From assembly GCA_022661535.1 (NCBI GenBank), contig JAKULF010000008.1, positions 2,356,001 through 2,420,000 of the forward strand: DNA of 64,000 bases, in the 5' to 3' direction. Positions 45,189 to 57,097 of this stretch are shown here, one piece after another. A model generated the notes under the pieces. It did no database searches and was not told the DNA's origin. It was given only the letters and a program-made list of their open reading frames with translations. Positions within the stretch are counted from its first letter, which is position 1, and each line of letters begins with the position of its first letter. This stretch comes from Eutypa lata (taxonomy: Eukaryota > Ascomycota > Sordariomycetes > Xylariales > Diatrypaceae). The translations under genes and the position numbers were made by a program.

Positions 45189-46508
45189 ATGGCAGGACAA
45201 ACGAAAACCGACAACGCTCCCACGCCATGCAACGTCTGTTCCAGAACCCTAAGAGGGAAACAGGGTCTCATCCAGCACTCCATCGCAACGGGCCACCATG
45301 CCGGTCGATACTGCCACGAGTGCAGCCGCACGTTTGTGAGCCCGACTGCTTTAGCAGACCACAAGAGCTCATCTATCCACGACGGGTCTTCAAAAGTAGT
45401 AGCAGTAGCAGTAGCAGCAGCAGCACCAGCACCTTCGCGCACCCCCAAAGCGCAGAGCCCCGCGAACAATGGAATCAAATGTAGAGACAACACGTACACG
45501 CGCCTCTCACGCAGTGACCAGTCCTCGATACACAAAGTTCTCTTGTCAAAATGCCACCCTCTACACTGCCTCCTCACGGAAGGCCATCGACTCTGGCCGG
45601 ACATCGCACCCGCAGGTCAAAGCGACGGCCGGTCAACCCTCGTCCCAACACCGCCCCCGTCGCCGAAGCGACGAAAGGCAGCAGCAGCAGCCGTAGTCCT
45701 CGACTGCGAAATGGCCGGCACAGTGCCCAGGAACAAAAGCGAGGCGATCTCGCTCTGCGCCATCGACTTGCTCACGGGAGAAGTCCTGATGCGAACGCTG
45801 ATCGAGCCCCGCCGCCGCGTCATCAACTGGCGCACCCCCATCACCCCCATCACGAGCGCCGCGATGCGCAGCGCCGCGGCGCGCGGCCAGGCCCTGAGGG
45901 GGTCGGACGCCGCCCGCGCCGCGCTTTTCGAGCACATCGATGCCAATACGGTCCTCATCGGGCAGTCTGTCAAGTTCGACCTCGCGGCGCTGGGCGTCGT
46001 GCATTGGCGGATCGTCGACTCGGCTATCCTGGCGGCGGAGGCGGTCTTCGGCGGGGACGGGACCAAGAGGTTTCCCCGTATGTGGGGGCTCGAGACGCTG
46101 TGCCGGGAGCTGCTTGGGCTGGAGATCCGGCGTCCTGTCACCGGTGGTGGTGGTGGTAATGGTAGTAGTAGCAATGGTGGTGATGCAACGACCCACGATA
46201 GCCTTGAGGACACACTGGCGACGCGCGAGGTCGTCCTCTGGTGTTTGCGGCATCCTGCCGAGCTCGGGGCCTGGGGCTTGCATACTCGCGCGGCATTCTA
46301 TAGTAAAGAGAGTAAAGGGAAGGGTGATGGAAAGGAGAAAGCGAAAAAGAAGATGAGTGGTCGAACGAGGCAGGGGGGCCGGACCCGCGAGAGGAATGAA
46401 ATGGCAGGTCGATGTCGAAGATACTCGTCTTCTAGCACTAGTGAATACCTGGAATGGGACGATGTCGTTGATTGGGAGTTGTGGCCAAAGTCGCCTCCAT
46501 CTGACTAA
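45189..46508 (+). CDS. Zinc-finger DEDDh 3'-5' exonuclease (REX4/ISG20-like)
   Basis: Single-exon 439-aa ORF. Two C2H2-type fingers stand at the N-terminus (C14, C17, H30, H36; C42, C45, H58, H64). A low-complexity linker with PKRRK follows. The exonuclease domain carries all DEDDh residues: D172 and E174 in VVLDCEMAG (Exo I), D264 in GQSVKFDLAAL (Exo II), and H336/D341 in HDSLEDTLATREVV (Exo III). A Gly/Asn-rich insert (319-332) precedes Exo III. The Lys/Arg-rich tail (about 375-420) suggests nuclear or nucleolar location. Relatives trim rRNA precursors or other RNA 3' ends. The exact substrate is unknown. ATG at 45189 is preferred because it places the first finger complete. Confidence 0.9.
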   Translation: MAGQTKTDNAPTPCNVCSRTLRGKQGLIQHSIATGHHAGRYCHECSRTFVSPTALADHKSSSIHDGSSKVVAVAVAAAAPAPSRTPKAQSPANNGIKCRDNTYTRLSRSDQSSIHKVLLSKCHPLHCLLTEGHRLWPDIAPAGQSDGRSTLVPTPPPSPKRRKAAAAAVVLDCEMAGTVPRNKSEAISLCAIDLLTGEVLMRTLIEPRRRVINWRTPITPITSAAMRSAAARGQALRGSDAARAALFEHIDANTVLIGQSVKFDLAALGVVHWRIVDSAILAAEAVFGGDGTKRFPRMWGLETLCRELLGLEIRRPVTGGGGGNGSSSNGGDATTHDSLEDTLATREVVLWCLRHPAELGAWGLHTRAAFYSKESKGKGDGKEKAKKKMSGRTRQGGRTRERNEMAGRCRRYSSSSTSEYLEWDDVVDWELWPKSPPSD

Positions 46509-49500
46509 GTTCCGTTGCCTCCCTGAATACCTTAGTGGAATGGGTTTCGATACAGATGGCTGGACTTTAGGGCACTAAAGGCGCCGAGATGTAACCATGC
46601 ATGTTGTGCAAATTCATGCTACGCTTCGGGTCGATTAATCGTCAAGCAGGATGTTCATGTGTTCCATATTGAAATTACCATTTACTCACTAGGTTTGGGA
46701 GTACTGATGCTAGAGGTTACGTGTAAGATGGACCAACCAGTCATCATTGTACTGAATGTGATAGTTACTGAGTGATCTTGATGAATAGGCACCAACTCAA
46801 TGGAGTAAAGAATCCAGCATGCGTGAGTCATTCGGAAAGTCCTCGTAAAATATCTGGATATTGAGGCTTAACCTAGTTACGATACAAGGCGAATCAAACT
46901 GACTACCGTTACCTGTGAAATGGCTTGTCTGACCAAAGCCTAGGTCAATAGCGTTATTGCTCATTTAGAATAGTTGCTTGTCAGGTGCCCCGATTTCTAG
47001 CGTCCGTAGGTTAACAAAGAGATACGGTTGCGTATGAATAGATAGAGCTAGGGGTGTCTGGGAGATCAATATGGAGTACGTTTGTATTAGAAGTGTGTTC
47101 TATTCGTAGTTTTTACAGTTTGGAAAAGCTTCATCCAGGCAATCGTCTAGTAGTGCAGACCCAAGCGACGACTAATTATTGATTGTTCTGTCAAGGTTTC
47201 TTGCTAAATCAAAAGAATACAGCTGACATTGTATCGTCCTGGTCTGCAGGAGATAGATCACCCGAATGATAGGATAGCAGTGAGCTAAGACCAATAACGG
47301 ATGCTTGAGGCCCCTCACATAGTTACTGTTGTACAGCTCATCCGGGAAATGCAAAGCTCTGTTCAACCTTGGAACATCTGAATGCGCTGCCGCTATATTC
47401 GACTCCCTAGCCTGGCGCTCGGAAACTTCTGCTCTCATTACCGATTTCATGGCGACAGAAGTGGGAATGCCTTCGAAGCAGTCTAGAGTAGTCTAGAGAG
47501 GAAGCGAGGAATCGAAAACGCGGGGGCCGGAGACAAAACCTCTTGTGGTATTTCCACCAAATAAAAAGACTCGTTACTCACTGATAGAAAGTGAAATGGC
47601 ATTATTCGCCTAGGCGCGTTTAGATACAAGGCGAGCACGCAATACCTGGAGTTGCGACACTAACGCGATCTCGGCAAACTGGGAGCAAGTGGTAGGAAAC
47701 TTGGATAGGAGCTCTGAAACTTCAAAGCACTGCCCGATCGAGCCAAAGAGGCCTTCCCCTACCTTCGCGTCGTAAATGGATGGGTAGTAACACCGACACC
47801 GACGCGATTTTATCCGTCCGGAGACGATCGGATTGACAGATAGATACCACGACAAGCGCGACCAGCAAGGGTAACCAAGCTAGCAGAGATATGTAGGCCT
47901 GCGTATAATTATGTAATAATGGGAGGAGCATGATAGTATAGCCAGTAGAAGTAGAGGTAGAAGTAGAAGAAGAGAGGAACGGTGTGAGAGCTGGTAGGAT
48001 AACAGAATAGTAGAGATAGTAATTTACGGGGGGGACCAGACCGATATCGAAACTCATTTCACCTCAGGCTGTTTTCTGCATCGATCCATCCGTCCATCTA
48101 TCCGTCGCCCATCCAATCCACAGGCGCGCGGCAGGTATGTAGGCTAGCTAGCGATGATCTTTGCTAATACAGGTCAGTTTCTTACCTAAAAAGGAAGTGG
48201 TGACAGGGAATAGGTAGGTTAGATAGAGGAGGTAGGCTGGTAGGTATGTAGGCACTTAGAGAGAGGTGCACCCAGTTTGCCAGGCACCTTTGAAATCATG
48301 AAAATCAAACCTAGCGACATGATTAGCCCATCGCGTAATAATTGCTCTCGCTATACATCAATGAAAGGGGAAATGGAACGACGAAGGAGTCCTCTCATGT
48401 TCGAAACGAGGAAAACGCAAAAGCAGGCAGTAGTTGGATGCTCCAGAGGCAGAAGATGGGGTAGAAGGAAAGAAGGATGGAGTCCTGTGGGAAGAAGCTA
48501 TTGATTGATATGTTGTTGTGTCAGCTGGCCATGCCTGTGTCTGTGCTATATTATGTACTCGTACTAATAAGTGTGATTGATACTACATCACGTATTATTC
48601 CTCTGTCCCTAGACTGTATCACTGTTTGCAAAAACAACCCAACCAGACAGACCAAGGTAGTTAGGTACCTGATAAGGCCATACATACATATGCAGCCTTG
48701 TTCTCTCGGATGCGACAAGCTCAAGTATCAATAACCTTGCTGTTGCCAAAACGTGCGATGCTTTACGGGGTGCTGCATCTCTGGCGGGGGAATATAATGG
48801 TGGGTAGTCAAGGGTCATGGGCAGTCTATCTATCTAAGTTAGTCTAACTACAAGTCGGGAGAAAACAATAACATTGGGGGCGCAGACGGGCAGCAAAGCA
48901 AGCGAGCGAGAGCAGGCCAGCATTGAAAGGGTCTGGTCAGGTCAACAACGACAACGCAGCAGCCCTCATACCTAGCGCATTATGCTATGTATGAATTGTA
49001 TGTATGTGCGTAGGTAGGTAGGTATGTAGTCTGGTAGGTAGTCCAGTCCAGACAGAACGAGCCAGCCAGCCAGGAGTGTGTAGCACCACCACCACCCTAC
49101 TCGTTGATTAAGTTAATCTCTTTCCTACCCAACCCATTCAAATTTCCCCTTCTCTTGTTTATTATTATTCTTTCTTCTCCTCCTCCTCTTCCTCCTGTCT
49201 TCTTTTACTTCTTTTACTTCTTCATAAATCATTTCTGAAAAACATTAATTGTAGTGCGTCTTTAAATAGAGGTTGGTTTGTTTTTTTAGGTTTCCCCCAA
49301 ACTTTCTGTCCTGTCTGTCTGTCTGTCTATCGGAGCTGATTCTTTTTTAGCGCTCAGGATCCATCCAAATTCTCACCGCACCCAGTCGCATTTCTCTCTT
49401 CCCCCCCTCCAAATTTTGTGAGCCAGTCCTGCCAGTCCATCCATCCCATGCCCATCCCTCTTTTCCGGTCGCATTCTCTCTCGCACCCGCATTTTGGATC

Positions 49501-49633
49501 GCGAAGAAACAACTGGTGTTTCGTCGCCCGAATTACATTTCGCGCTGACATTTCATATAGATTTCGTCCCGCCTATTTCCCAGCTTAGTCTGTGATTTTC
49601 CATCCCCCATACCATCATCCATCATCCGTCAAC
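46509..49633. other. 3.1-kb intergenic region
   Basis: No well-supported gene. From 48100 to 49030 it is dotted with GTAGGTATGTAGG-type motifs. From about 49120 to 49630 it is strongly pyrimidine-rich with TGTC repeats (49312-49328), probably the promoter and leader of the basic-protein gene. Confidence 0.5.
47172..47450 (-). CDS. Doubtful hypothetical protein, 92 aa
   Basis: True ATG start and 92 codons, no recognisable domain. Residues 50-72 are hydrophobic (HPLLVLAHCYPIIRVIYLL). It could be a real lineage-specific gene or chance. Confidence 0.2.
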   Translation of the reverse strand: MKSVMRAEVSERQARESNIAAAHSDVPRLNRALHFPDELYNSNYVRGLKHPLLVLAHCYPIIRVIYLLQTRTIQCQLYSFDLARNLDRTINN

Positions 49634-50463
49634 ATGGCACGCGAGGGAACGCGATCCGCCACTGGCAACTCTAGGTATGTGTTCGTGCACACGCGCACAT
49701 AACAAAATATTTGATTTTATTTCAAATTCTCGATTCCCGTGGATCTCATGAGCTAACCTGCATGCATAGTATGTCCCATGATATATTTTCAGGCCCTGTC
49801 CTGCCCTGTCTTGTCTTTCATTTATATATGAAGACACTTCATAGGAAAATATTGGGTTTTTTTTGAATGTTGACATGTATGGATAGAGCCACGAGTCTTC
49901 CAGCAGGTCGACACAGAGCCCGCTATCAAGCGCACCACCAAGCCCAAGAAGGCCAAGGCTTCTCCTACTGCCACTCCCGCAGCTTCGACCACCAAGGCAG
50001 CTAAACCTGCCGGCGTGACCAAGAAGACTGCTGCGCCCAAGAAACCCAGTGCTGGTGTCGGTGCCAAGGTACGTTCTGTCTGCTCGTCTTCATCTGAGTA
50101 ATCTCCTTGTTGCTGTCGCCGTGGACGCTTCGATCGATCATTCAACATCACGTGTTGCGATAACGTGCATTGTTGTGATCCGTAATGCTGTCTCGACTAC
50201 CAAACCTCAGCAACGAAATCCACGCATCTAGTCATGATATTGCACCCCACCGTTATCAACCACGTAACCATACTGACCAAACACGACAGGTTAAGGCTGT
50301 TGCCAAGAAGGTGGAAACCAAGGTCAAGGGCGGTGAGCCCAAGACGAAGAAGGTATGTCTTGTTATCTGCACACACAGATATCATCTGTAACCTGACTAA
50401 CATCATCACCAGGCCGCCGCTGCCCCCAAGCCCAAGGTAGTAGCAGCTGAGGAGGCGAAATAG
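49634..50463 (+). CDS. Small lysine/alanine-rich basic (histone H1-tail-like) protein
   Basis: Exons proposed: 49634-49674 (MAREGTRSATGNS..), about 49894-50068, 50290-50352 and 50413-50463, about 105 aa. Exons 2-4 are clear and in phase 0 (QQVDTEPAIKRTTKPKKAKA..., VKAVAKKVETKVKGGEPKTKK, AAAAPKPKVVAAEEAK). Composition is Lys, Ala, Pro and Thr-rich with no globular domain, like histone H1 tails or other DNA-binding chromatin proteins. The role is inferred from composition only. The exon 1 to exon 2 junction is odd. The good donor AG|GTATGT leaves phase 2, and no AG acceptor near 49886-49930 restores the Lys-rich frame. The natural protein reading NSRVFQQVD would need an acceptor where the sequence reads CCACG|A at 49893/49894. 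A one-base loss, a sequence error or a different first exon would explain this. Confidence 0.65.
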
Positions 50464-52303
50464 AATGAAATGGTAGCCGACGACAGGCTTTCCTGGCCGG
50501 GTAGCAAGCATATCCTGATGGCCTCCGCCTAAGGCCTTGCAGGATGAAACCCATTCATTCCTATGTCATCAGGGTTGAGGAGGATAGGACTGCGACTGGG
50601 CGTTTTCATCATCGATATATCTGCGCATGCTATGCCATTGCCACCATAACCAGGCTTTCTTTCGCATGCCATCGCAACTGCAACACAACGCGCCTCACCT
50701 CGCCGCCGCACCTTGCTCCCCAACTCTGTTGATAACCACAAATAATTATCCTCTTTTCGTATGTCTATGGCGCATGTATGCGTTGATCGACAGACAAATC
50801 TCTCCCTTCTTCCTCCGTTGGCGGTCGGGTTTATCAGGCGTTGGGCGAAGAGAGAAGCAATATTAGCAAAGTAGCCAACTAGCTTAGCTAGGAGAGGAGG
50901 ACGGGACGGACTCTCCGGTAATGAAGATCAGAAATGAAGGAGAGAAAAAAGACGAATCACATGGCTTCCTGTGCATACATATACAATATATACATATTGC
51001 GGCCAACCTGCGGCCGTTATATAAGTATATATATAAACCAATGAATGGGATGGATGAATGGTTGAAAGGGCAGTATCAGTGTACACAGGGCGCAAATATG
51101 GCCCTTCCCAAGTGATTGCCTACCTATGATTATATTTCGGGATGCTATTGATATAATAATCATATAGCCATAGTCATCTGGTTAGCAAATCATTTGCTAG
51201 GTCAAATCTAGTAAGCCAGATAAGTAAGCAAAACCACCCAGATAATGTATATAGATACCCAGATATATTGTAATCGGGCATGTATACTTAAGACTGGAAA
51301 GATATCACGTACACGGAGTATTCGTAGCATCATCGTCGGGAGAGAGAAGTGCCCGCGAGGCTGTTGTTCAAATGTTTTATTTTCAACTTTTCATCTAAGA
51401 CTTGTTTTTTTGTTTGTTTGCTGCTCTCAAGAAAGGGGGTATAATCAACCAACAAACCACCACCACCACCATAACAACAACAAAACGACAGACGACCCGT
51501 ACGTCTGTCCGTCCGTCCGCCCATCCTTTTGTCTGTCTGTCTGTCTGTCTGCCCGAAGACGACTCCCAAAAAAGGCCCACATCCTTACCATAGCTTCCGT
51601 CTATATGCTATGTATGGTATGAGGGGGGACCTTCATTTTCTTTTTGGAAAAAATAAAATAAAATAACGCTCTTCTAATCCCTCGAGTTCCTGTGTGTCCC
51701 ACCCCACACAGTTGATGCCAGTTCCCCTGTCTCTCCTCCAAAGAAAAAAAGAATATTTCACACCACCTGTTGCTGCTGTTGCTGCTACTCCGGAAACAAT
51801 CGTAAAGCGCCTGACGCCAAGCTCCCCGGGGACACGACCATATGCCCCTTATATGCTATTAATAAACCGCAGGTAGTAAGTCGACCCATTTTCAAGTACA
51901 GTCGCCGTTTTAAGTAAGCGACGATGCCCCTCCCCATATTTTGTCATACAAAAAGCCCAAAGTCAGGGCTCCTCTGTTGGTACCCAAATCCACCAGGCAA
52001 TTAGCCTACAGCCGTGCTCGAAGCGGCTTACCCGGGTGTCGTTCTGCAATCGCAGTATATAAAGCAACCGGGAGTGTCTGTGGACGACCAACAGAGCACT
52101 AGGTACCGTGGTAGGGTGCCCCCGAGACAACGAGTAAACATGACCGAATAAAGGTCATCAGAAGAAGAGGCATGAGGATCCACCAAGCTCACCGCTGCCG
52201 CGAACGCTTGGAACAAGGAGAGAATCAATCCTCAAGGCCGTAAAAGCCGTCTCTCGTAAGCTGGTATATTGTATAAATCATCGTCTAACAGCGGCGTGTC
52301 GGC
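50464..52303. other. Tail-to-tail intergenic region, 1.8 kb
   Basis: 3' flanks of the basic-protein gene (+) and the GT69 gene (-). Contains (GTCT)5 at 51531-51550 and a CAC/CAA-rich tract at 51449-51484. No gene supported. Confidence 0.6.
51531..51550. repeat. (GTCT)5 microsatellite
   Basis: Five tandem GTCT units. Confidence 0.9.
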
Positions 52304-54004
52304 CTACGTCGGAAAGTATAGTGTCTGGCCTTTGGGGATGTAGTTATTGTCCCAGTTTTCATCATCGGTTCGCTCTCCTGTGAGACGGTTAACTCTGGAA
52401 GCAGGTAGTGATGGGCGGGGACGTGTACCTGTTCGAATGGTCTGCATTTCCCTGACACCACAGAACATGGCGTTTCGGCCTTGTCGCTGGACCAATTCCC
52501 AGTGGGCCGTTTCACCTTCCCCTACCCAGATTTCTTCTGTGAATAGTTGACCTTCCTGAACTGTCCGATGGGGATTGTTTGTTGGCAAGTTGAAGAGTGG
52601 CGTTAGGATGCCCTGAGGTATTGTAAAGAGTCTCTCCCACCTCTGGAGCCAAGGGAGCCAGGCCAGCAAAGAGTATTTATATGCTACACGGATGTACGGG
52701 TTAACGTACACACCGAGCTCCTTTGCCTCCTGTTTTTTGGCCACTTGAGTCACATCCGCTAGAAACAAGCAACACTCGCAAGCGTCATAAAATATCTCAG
52801 GTTCGTAACGAAATCGTACAGGAGACGTGACATTTTCGGGTTCGGCGGGGTTAATGACATGTTTCCCAATGTCCTGAAAAGTTGGATCAGGTAGCGTTAC
52901 ATTGGGATTTTGGACGTATCTCGCGTCCATTGCGACAATGCCACCCCAACATGATGACACAGGCACGGCATCGGTTTCCGCCAGCATTGCAGCTCTTGAT
53001 AGCCCCTGGCCGGCACTGGAGAAGATAGGGAAGACGGGAAGCCCGTTGGAGAACCCCTCAGCATCACGCATTGCATACAGGTCGTAAAAGATCAATGGGT
53101 ATTTGTAGTCTAGGCCGCATGCAGACAGATAATGCGCCTTGCCGTCGGGTCCTACGTTGGTGCTGAAGAGAAGCTGTGCAGCATCGAGAGGTCGGAAAGC
53201 AATGTCATTCATGAACAGAACTCTGTCATAGTCAACAATGCCTAGCTCTGGGTCGAACGTGTCGAGGGGTCGCAATGCGCGATTCCGCATTTCGGAAAGA
53301 AAAGCTAATCGTTTGAGGCGGTGAGAACCATCGGGCATCTTGACCGTTGGAAAATCGGATTTGGGGGTTTCAGGATCGCTGACAATGGAGAATCGACATC
53401 GGAGTCTACTTTTGAGGGACTTCAGAGCCTTTTCTCCTTCGGGACCGCTATTGCTCTCGTAAATACTCAAAAACACGTTCTTGTCCCCAATTAGGTGTAT
53501 TAGTTGTAGTAACGAGTCACCCCATCTCCCACCTGCCAAACGGCCTCCAGCATCGTATAAGGTAATGCTGATAAAGACCTGTTCATTTAACGGGTTTGCG
53601 CAGCCGGTCTCGGCATGTTTACCGCCGCCATGACATCTCGACTCCATCGCCTTATAATGAGCCGGCGGGTGCTTGTAGGATGGCGCAAAAACAGGAACCA
53701 GGACCAAAAGGGTTAAAACTAGCTGAAGAAGATATTTTACAGCAGTAAGAAGGAAGGACCTTGGATTCCTCCGAAAGGTGCGCCTCAAGTGGCGTGGACG
53801 CGAACGGAGCCATGCGTTCAACCGCCTATTCCACGGAGATCTGAATCCCACCATGTACTTCGCTTTGGTTTCGTATATCTCATCGTAGAAAGAATCCGAC
53901 CCGAGGCTACTCGTACTCGAAGGTGAGGTCGATAGAACGCGTCGATCTTGGTCGTCAAGGAAGGCGATGCGATCCTCCAAGGAGGATATGCTACGTAACC
54001 TCAT
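52304..54004 (-). CDS. GT69 (CAP59/CMT1-type) alpha-1,3-mannosyltransferase-like protein
   Basis: Single-exon 566-aa ORF with ATG at 54004-54002. Type II membrane topology: a Ser/Arg-rich cytosolic N-terminus, then a transmembrane anchor at about 84-107 (FLLTAVKYLLQLVLTLLVLVPVFA). The luminal domain has the features of the cryptococcal mannosyltransferase 1 family: VFISITLYDAGGRLAGGRW, NVFLSIYESNSGPEGEKAL, then DYDRVLFMNDIAF (258-270) with acidic residues suited to Mn/sugar-nucleotide binding, LDYKYPLIFYDLYAMRD and SSCWGGIVAMDA. In Cryptococcus relatives act on mannose-containing glycans and capsule. In filamentous ascomycetes they are common but poorly characterised, so a Golgi role in glycan or cell-wall assembly is inferred. 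Confidence 0.9.
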   Translation of the reverse strand: MRLRSISSLEDRIAFLDDQDRRVLSTSPSSTSSLGSDSFYDEIYETKAKYMVGFRSPWNRRLNAWLRSRPRHLRRTFRRNPRSFLLTAVKYLLQLVLTLLVLVPVFAPSYKHPPAHYKAMESRCHGGGKHAETGCANPLNEQVFISITLYDAGGRLAGGRWGDSLLQLIHLIGDKNVFLSIYESNSGPEGEKALKSLKSRLRCRFSIVSDPETPKSDFPTVKMPDGSHRLKRLAFLSEMRNRALRPLDTFDPELGIVDYDRVLFMNDIAFRPLDAAQLLFSTNVGPDGKAHYLSACGLDYKYPLIFYDLYAMRDAEGFSNGLPVFPIFSSAGQGLSRAAMLAETDAVPVSSCWGGIVAMDARYVQNPNVTLPDPTFQDIGKHVINPAEPENVTSPVRFRYEPEIFYDACECCLFLADVTQVAKKQEAKELGVYVNPYIRVAYKYSLLAWLPWLQRWERLFTIPQGILTPLFNLPTNNPHRTVQEGQLFTEEIWVGEGETAHWELVQRQGRNAMFCGVREMQTIRTGTRPRPSLPASRVNRLTGERTDDENWDNNYIPKGQTLYFPT

Positions 54005-54748
54005 CGAGATTGAGCCTACAGGGTCAATCTATATCGAGATATAGGGGGAAAGGGGATCCGCCAATATCGAGATCATGGATTCCTATCTCTCCATGGCCTG
54101 CCGAAATCTACTTCTAAGTATTGTTCTTCTGATTTTTTCCTCGTAGCGAAGGTCACCACGTGCAAGACCGAATCAAGTATGTAGACAGGTCAACGGTCGT
54201 TGCTGTTACACGATTGTGTGGAACAGGTGATCTTCCGAAGAGGAACGTTCGACTTGATAACGGGGGAGCGAATTGTAATGGGATGGGGCGAATTTCGTAG
54301 TCGTAATCACAAGTGGTCGTCGCACGGGAGAAGACGAGGAAAGGGGGATGATGACGCGCGGTCGTCTTTAATGGTTGCGGTAGTGGGTGGAGCGTTGCAC
54401 CAATCGAGAAGGAGTTAGAAAGGAGGCGAGCTGGCGACAATTCGAAATTGAGGTTTAAGGCTGAGCGCGGAGTAAGAGGTTTTAAGTTGAGACTGAGGTA
54501 ATGGTGGTAGTGATGATTGATGAGGACAAGTACTTAGGTAAGGTTCATCTAAACAGACGAAAAAGAAGCAGAGCAACCAAAACTTAATGCTTAATCCAAT
54601 ATTATGTATGTGCTAAGAGAGTAAGTGCAGTACAGGGCAAGGTAGAAAAGGTATGGACAAGTTGACGATATAAGAAAAAACCAATACAATGCATTAATTA
54701 ATTGAGCGAACCATTGAAGAATGATTGTTTCATAACACTAGGAAAAGG

Positions 54749-54772
54749 GTATCGTATCGTATCGTATCGTAC
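54749..54772. repeat. GTATC pentanucleotide repeat
   Basis: More than four tandem GTATC units. Confidence 0.88.
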
Positions 54773-56899
54773 TTTTGAACAACGTCGTACAGATTGTCTG
54801 TGATTATTGAATGACCCCCCTAAGGTTGTTTAGGTTTAGGATACGGTAAATTAGGAAAACGACGAAGAAGTCAAGTTAGAGTTGATCAACAATATCAATC
54901 AATACCCAGCCCAGCAGCAGCAGCAGTAATAGCAGTAGCAGCACCTGGCACCTTCAGCGCGCAGTGCAGCAGCGCAAATTGGCCAACTCCAGTTGTGGTA
55001 AATTCATTGGGCACGTCCAGCAAGGCTAGGAAAGCTTTGAGGAAAGCGTGTCTTTAGCGTGCATAATTATTGGATACCCAGGCAATTCTTTAATATTAAG
55101 TACATACAAGGTAAACACCATTGCTTCAATACAAGAAGGTGTACTTGGTGTGGACATACGTAATGCATATTCTATAGTTATATATTTGGAGTCATGTGCA
55201 TGCATTATGTGCATAGCCTTGCTTTGCACTGCCAGATTGATCTGCTGCAACCTGCTGCTACATGACGCAAAACATGTTTACTTACATACTTTCGTATATA
55301 TACTTGGAACGCCAGTATAAAATATCTAACAAAGCCAAAAACAAGGCTTGGGCTAAGCTGGGGTAAGCTGGGTAAGCTGGGCTGAATCGTCCTGCTTGGG
55401 GGCTATACGGTGTTTTATGTGTCTGCCTATTTGCATATGTATGCAGTATGTATTTCAATAGGATATCTGTCCAACAGCCACCATTACCGAGGATGAATAC
55501 TCTTACGTCAGTGAAGATCTGGCCATATTTGTTTGATGATGTTACACCTCGTTTCAACCCATAGATTATATGATTGGGCGATTTTTAAAGAACTTACATA
55601 TTGGGCTACACTAGAGCTGCATCATGACTAGATTCTTACGTCGATATATACCTAAACTGTAAAACCGTTACCTGGATTACTAAGGAGCTAAAGTATATTT
55701 ACTCCAGCAAGCCTCCAGGGCAGTCCAGGCTGCCGCATAACAACTGCATATTATTTCTATTTGCAGTAGTTGGCCAGTTTGGAAAAGCTCAGAGGTGCAT
55801 GTGGTGTAGTTGTCCTTAATGAATGTAGATCCATCTATCTACCTACAACATGTTGAGCATGATAGGCCGTTCCATTTTGTAAGCTATTCTACCCACGACG
55901 ACGCCAAACATGGAACTTGACGGGTGTTGAACCTAAAACGGTCTGACAATCAAAACGGCCCCACCACCGAAAACCTTCAATAAAAACACATCAGATGGGA
56001 TGACGACTACCTTTAAAGTGTATCTAAATTAAAAATCATATAGACATGTAAGTAAAGAACAACGAAAGAGTATTCGCATTAGCTAGGGCGAGCGCTGTCT
56101 GCGCATCATATCGATGTAATTGTGCCTTAGTAAAATCAATTTTTAAAAAAGGGGGACGATGTCTCACACCGCTAGGCCGTATCGTCGGTTTGCGACATAC
56201 CTCCAAATACCTACTCAAAACTCTGCATTATTAAGGAAAACCTTGTGCCGTGCTATAGTATCGCCCTGGTGCTGCTGGGGTTGACCTTCTTCGCTCTACG
56301 AGCAAACTATCATCTACATACCCGACCGAGTACAGCGGCCGAGTAGACAACCTACTCACACAGGTCATGATAGATAACGAGCGATGAGATCCAACGGGCA
56401 GTATGGAATTTCCTCCAAGTGTTCAGTAAAGGCAAGCCTCTTCGATGTCTTTCTTATCTGCCCCCTCTTGCGTGATAAAAGGCAACGTAAGACAGCGGGT
56501 TCTAGCTTCAGGCCGAGCATAGTCTCCAAAGATAGCTTCGAGATGGTCTCCGAGGATGCCGAAAGTAGTACCCACTGGGGAATATTCGTGCGAAATACTG
56601 ATCGGGCTTCTTTCTAGACAGTTTGAAATGGATTATTCATAGAATTACGCGACAGCTGTTCCCCGCGGGTAGGTAGCCAGAATATTGGCGAATCGCATTC
56701 GTTATATGCTCGTAATTTCGGCAGTTGTGATCAGATACTTGTTCATAGGAATGACCCATTCTACCAAAGAGAATGAGTAGATATAAGTTGGTATGTATAA
56801 ATATGTGGTTAGCAAACAGATGGTTCGGAATCGGCGGGTGTCAAATTTGCTCGCAACTCTACCAGGTACGGCTAATGCGCAGAGAGGACAAATGAGCAT

Positions 56900-57097
56900 A
56901 TGTCCTCTCCTACCTTGACTCAATACTACCATGAAAATAGCGCCCGTTATCTTCGTCTACATGACAGTCCATGTTTGAACTTGCCGCTCAAAGGTTCTCT
57001 GTCAAGCATGTTTCAAGACTCGAATAGAGAGGACAATCAAGCGATCTTGAAAGGTTTCCAATTGTATGAAGATGGTAAGTTCGGCTCTACTGTTTAA
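56900..57097 (+). CDS. Doubtful ORF, possible first exon
   Basis: ATG start, 65 codons beginning MSSPTLTQYYHENSARYLRL. A good splice donor (GTAAGT) lies at about 57075 within it. No matching acceptor and continuation could be identified with confidence, and no domain is recognised. Confidence 0.2.
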   Translation: MSSPTLTQYYHENSARYLRLHDSPCLNLPLKGSLSSMFQDSNREDNQAILKGFQLYEDGKFGSTV

